Shown: one piece after another, positions 48,957 to 49,568 of the stretch
How the letters are laid out: each line of letters opens with the position of its first letter
Position numbering within the stretch: position 1 is the first letter of the stretch
Origin: an uncultured Lentisphaeraceae bacterium
GTDB lineage: Bacteria > Verrucomicrobiota > Kiritimatiellia > RFP12 > DVOR01
DNA: 49,568 nt
NCBI GenBank assembly: GCA_949289005.1
Contig: CASEMQ010000064.1
Coordinates: forward strand, 1-49,568
Direction: 5' to 3'
The notes under the pieces: model-generated
Seen by the model: only the letters and a program-made list of their open reading frames with translations
What the model was told of the DNA's origin: nothing
Databases searched by the model: none
Translations under genes and position numbers: made by a program

Positions 48957-49508
48957 ATGGAAGTCATCCCCACCGAGATCCCCGGCGTCCTCCTCGTCCG
49001 CCCCCGCATCTTCCGCGACGCGCGCGGCTACTTCTGCGAAACCTACAACGCCGCGCGCTACCGCGAGGCCGGCATCGCCGCCGACTTCGTGCAGGACAAC
49101 GAAAGCCTCTCCGCGCGCGGCGTCGTCCGCGGCCTCCACTGGCAGGCCGGCGCCCATGCCCAGGCCAAACTCGTCCGCGTCCTCCGCGGCGCCGTCTGGG
49201 ACGTGGCGGTGGACATCCGCAAGGGCTCGCCCACCTTCGGCCGGCACGTCGCCGCGCGCCTCACCGCCGAGAGCGGCCTCCAATTCTTCGTGCCCCGCGG
49301 CTTCGCCCACGGTTTCGCGGTGCTCGCCGACGACACCTGCTTCGCCTACAAGTGCGACAACCTCTACTGCCCCGAGGCCGAGCGCGGCATGCGCTTCGAC
49401 GACCCCGCCCTCGGCATCCCCTGGCCCGACCTCGGCGTGCCGCCCCTCCTCTCCCCCAAAGACCTGCGCCACCCGCCCCTGGCGCAAATCGAGCCTTGGG
49501 AACCCTGA
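48957..49508 (+). CDS. rmlC: dTDP-4-dehydrorhamnose 3,5-epimerase
   Basis: A 183-aa cupin epimerase of the rhamnose pathway. The active-site His61 is in VVRGLHWQ and Tyr131 in CFAYKCDNLYCPE; the N-terminus (PGVLLVRPRIFRDARGYFCE) is typical. It follows rmlA by 15 bp, so rmlA-rmlC and the ligase gene form one operon; rmlB and rmlD would be expected downstream. Confidence 0.96.
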   Translation: MEVIPTEIPGVLLVRPRIFRDARGYFCETYNAARYREAGIAADFVQDNESLSARGVVRGLHWQAGAHAQAKLVRVLRGAVWDVAVDIRKGSPTFGRHVAARLTAESGLQFFVPRGFAHGFAVLADDTCFAYKCDNLYCPEAERGMRFDDPALGIPWPDLGVPPLLSPKDLRHPPLAQIEPWEP

Positions 49509-49510
49509 CC

Positions 49511-49568
49511 ATGCGCCCCGCCCGCCGCCTGCCCGCCGCCCGCGCGCGCCTCCCCCTCCCGGCCGCCG
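49511..49568 (+). CDS. Start of a further gene, cut by window edge (tentative)
   Basis: An ATG two bases after the rmlC stop opens an Arg/Ala/Pro-rich frame that stays open to the edge, 19 codons. By operon logic rmlB or rmlD could lie here, but the visible residues do not show a nucleotide-binding motif. Confidence 0.25.
   Translation, partial: MRPARRLPAARARLPLPAA

Overview
The window is about 49.6 kb of very GC-rich bacterial DNA with tightly packed, often translationally overlapping genes. A PEP-CTERM secreted protein, a fused SecD-SecF, a GH95 glycosidase and a UDP-galactopyranose mutase next to ketosynthase-like genes fit a Gram-negative-type, polysaccharide-using member of the PVC group (a Kiritimatiellota/Lentisphaerota/Verrucomicrobiota-like genome). 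That placement is inference; no rRNA is present to confirm it.

Left part (1-20.6 kb, almost all minus strand): transcription-repair coupling factor (mfd, cut by the window edge), a penicillin-binding protein, a Wzx/MATE-type flippase, a DUF2156-GNAT fusion, a large membrane protein, a TPR membrane protein, an M28 peptidase-like lipoprotein, a GxxExxY gene enclosed by inverted repeats, an orphan parB, argC, two ketosynthase/acyltransferase-like genes that lack most catalytic residues but end in an intact-looking phosphopantetheinyl transferase, glf, signal peptidase I, a patatin phospholipase and two small genes. Centre (20.8-36.6 kb): a radical SAM activase-like gene, yebC, the yajC-secDF export operon, tRNA-Ser(UGA) with a strong terminator, pgpA and neighbours, a 512-bp low-GC gap with phased DnaA-like boxes, a large secreted protein of unknown function, efp, a TPR membrane protein, a GH95 glycosidase with exchanged catalytic residues, and a PEP-CTERM gene whose promoter spacer holds a run of ten G.

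Right part (36.6-49.6 kb): a RhuM remnant, then a tandem pair of an 85/86-bp structured repeat, each followed 7 nt after a GGGAG Shine-Dalgarno by a hydrophobic micro-ORF (30 and 24 codons). Directly after this lies a complete type III-B CRISPR-Cas operon: a 143-aa Cmr-linked protein, cas10/cmr2, cmr3, cmr4, cmr5, cmr6, cmr1, cas1, cas2, then a leader-like stretch with its own repeats and a 10-repeat array. Cas10 keeps the GGDD cyclase motif but has no HD nuclease domain, and no CARF effector is visible. Two spacers encode the same peptide with only synonymous changes, and the 3' end of the repeat (ATTGCGAC) indicates rightward transcription, so these crRNAs would be complementary to phage mRNA. 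The window ends in an O-antigen-ligase-like gene with rmlA and rmlC, which belong to surface polysaccharide synthesis like the left-hand envelope genes.
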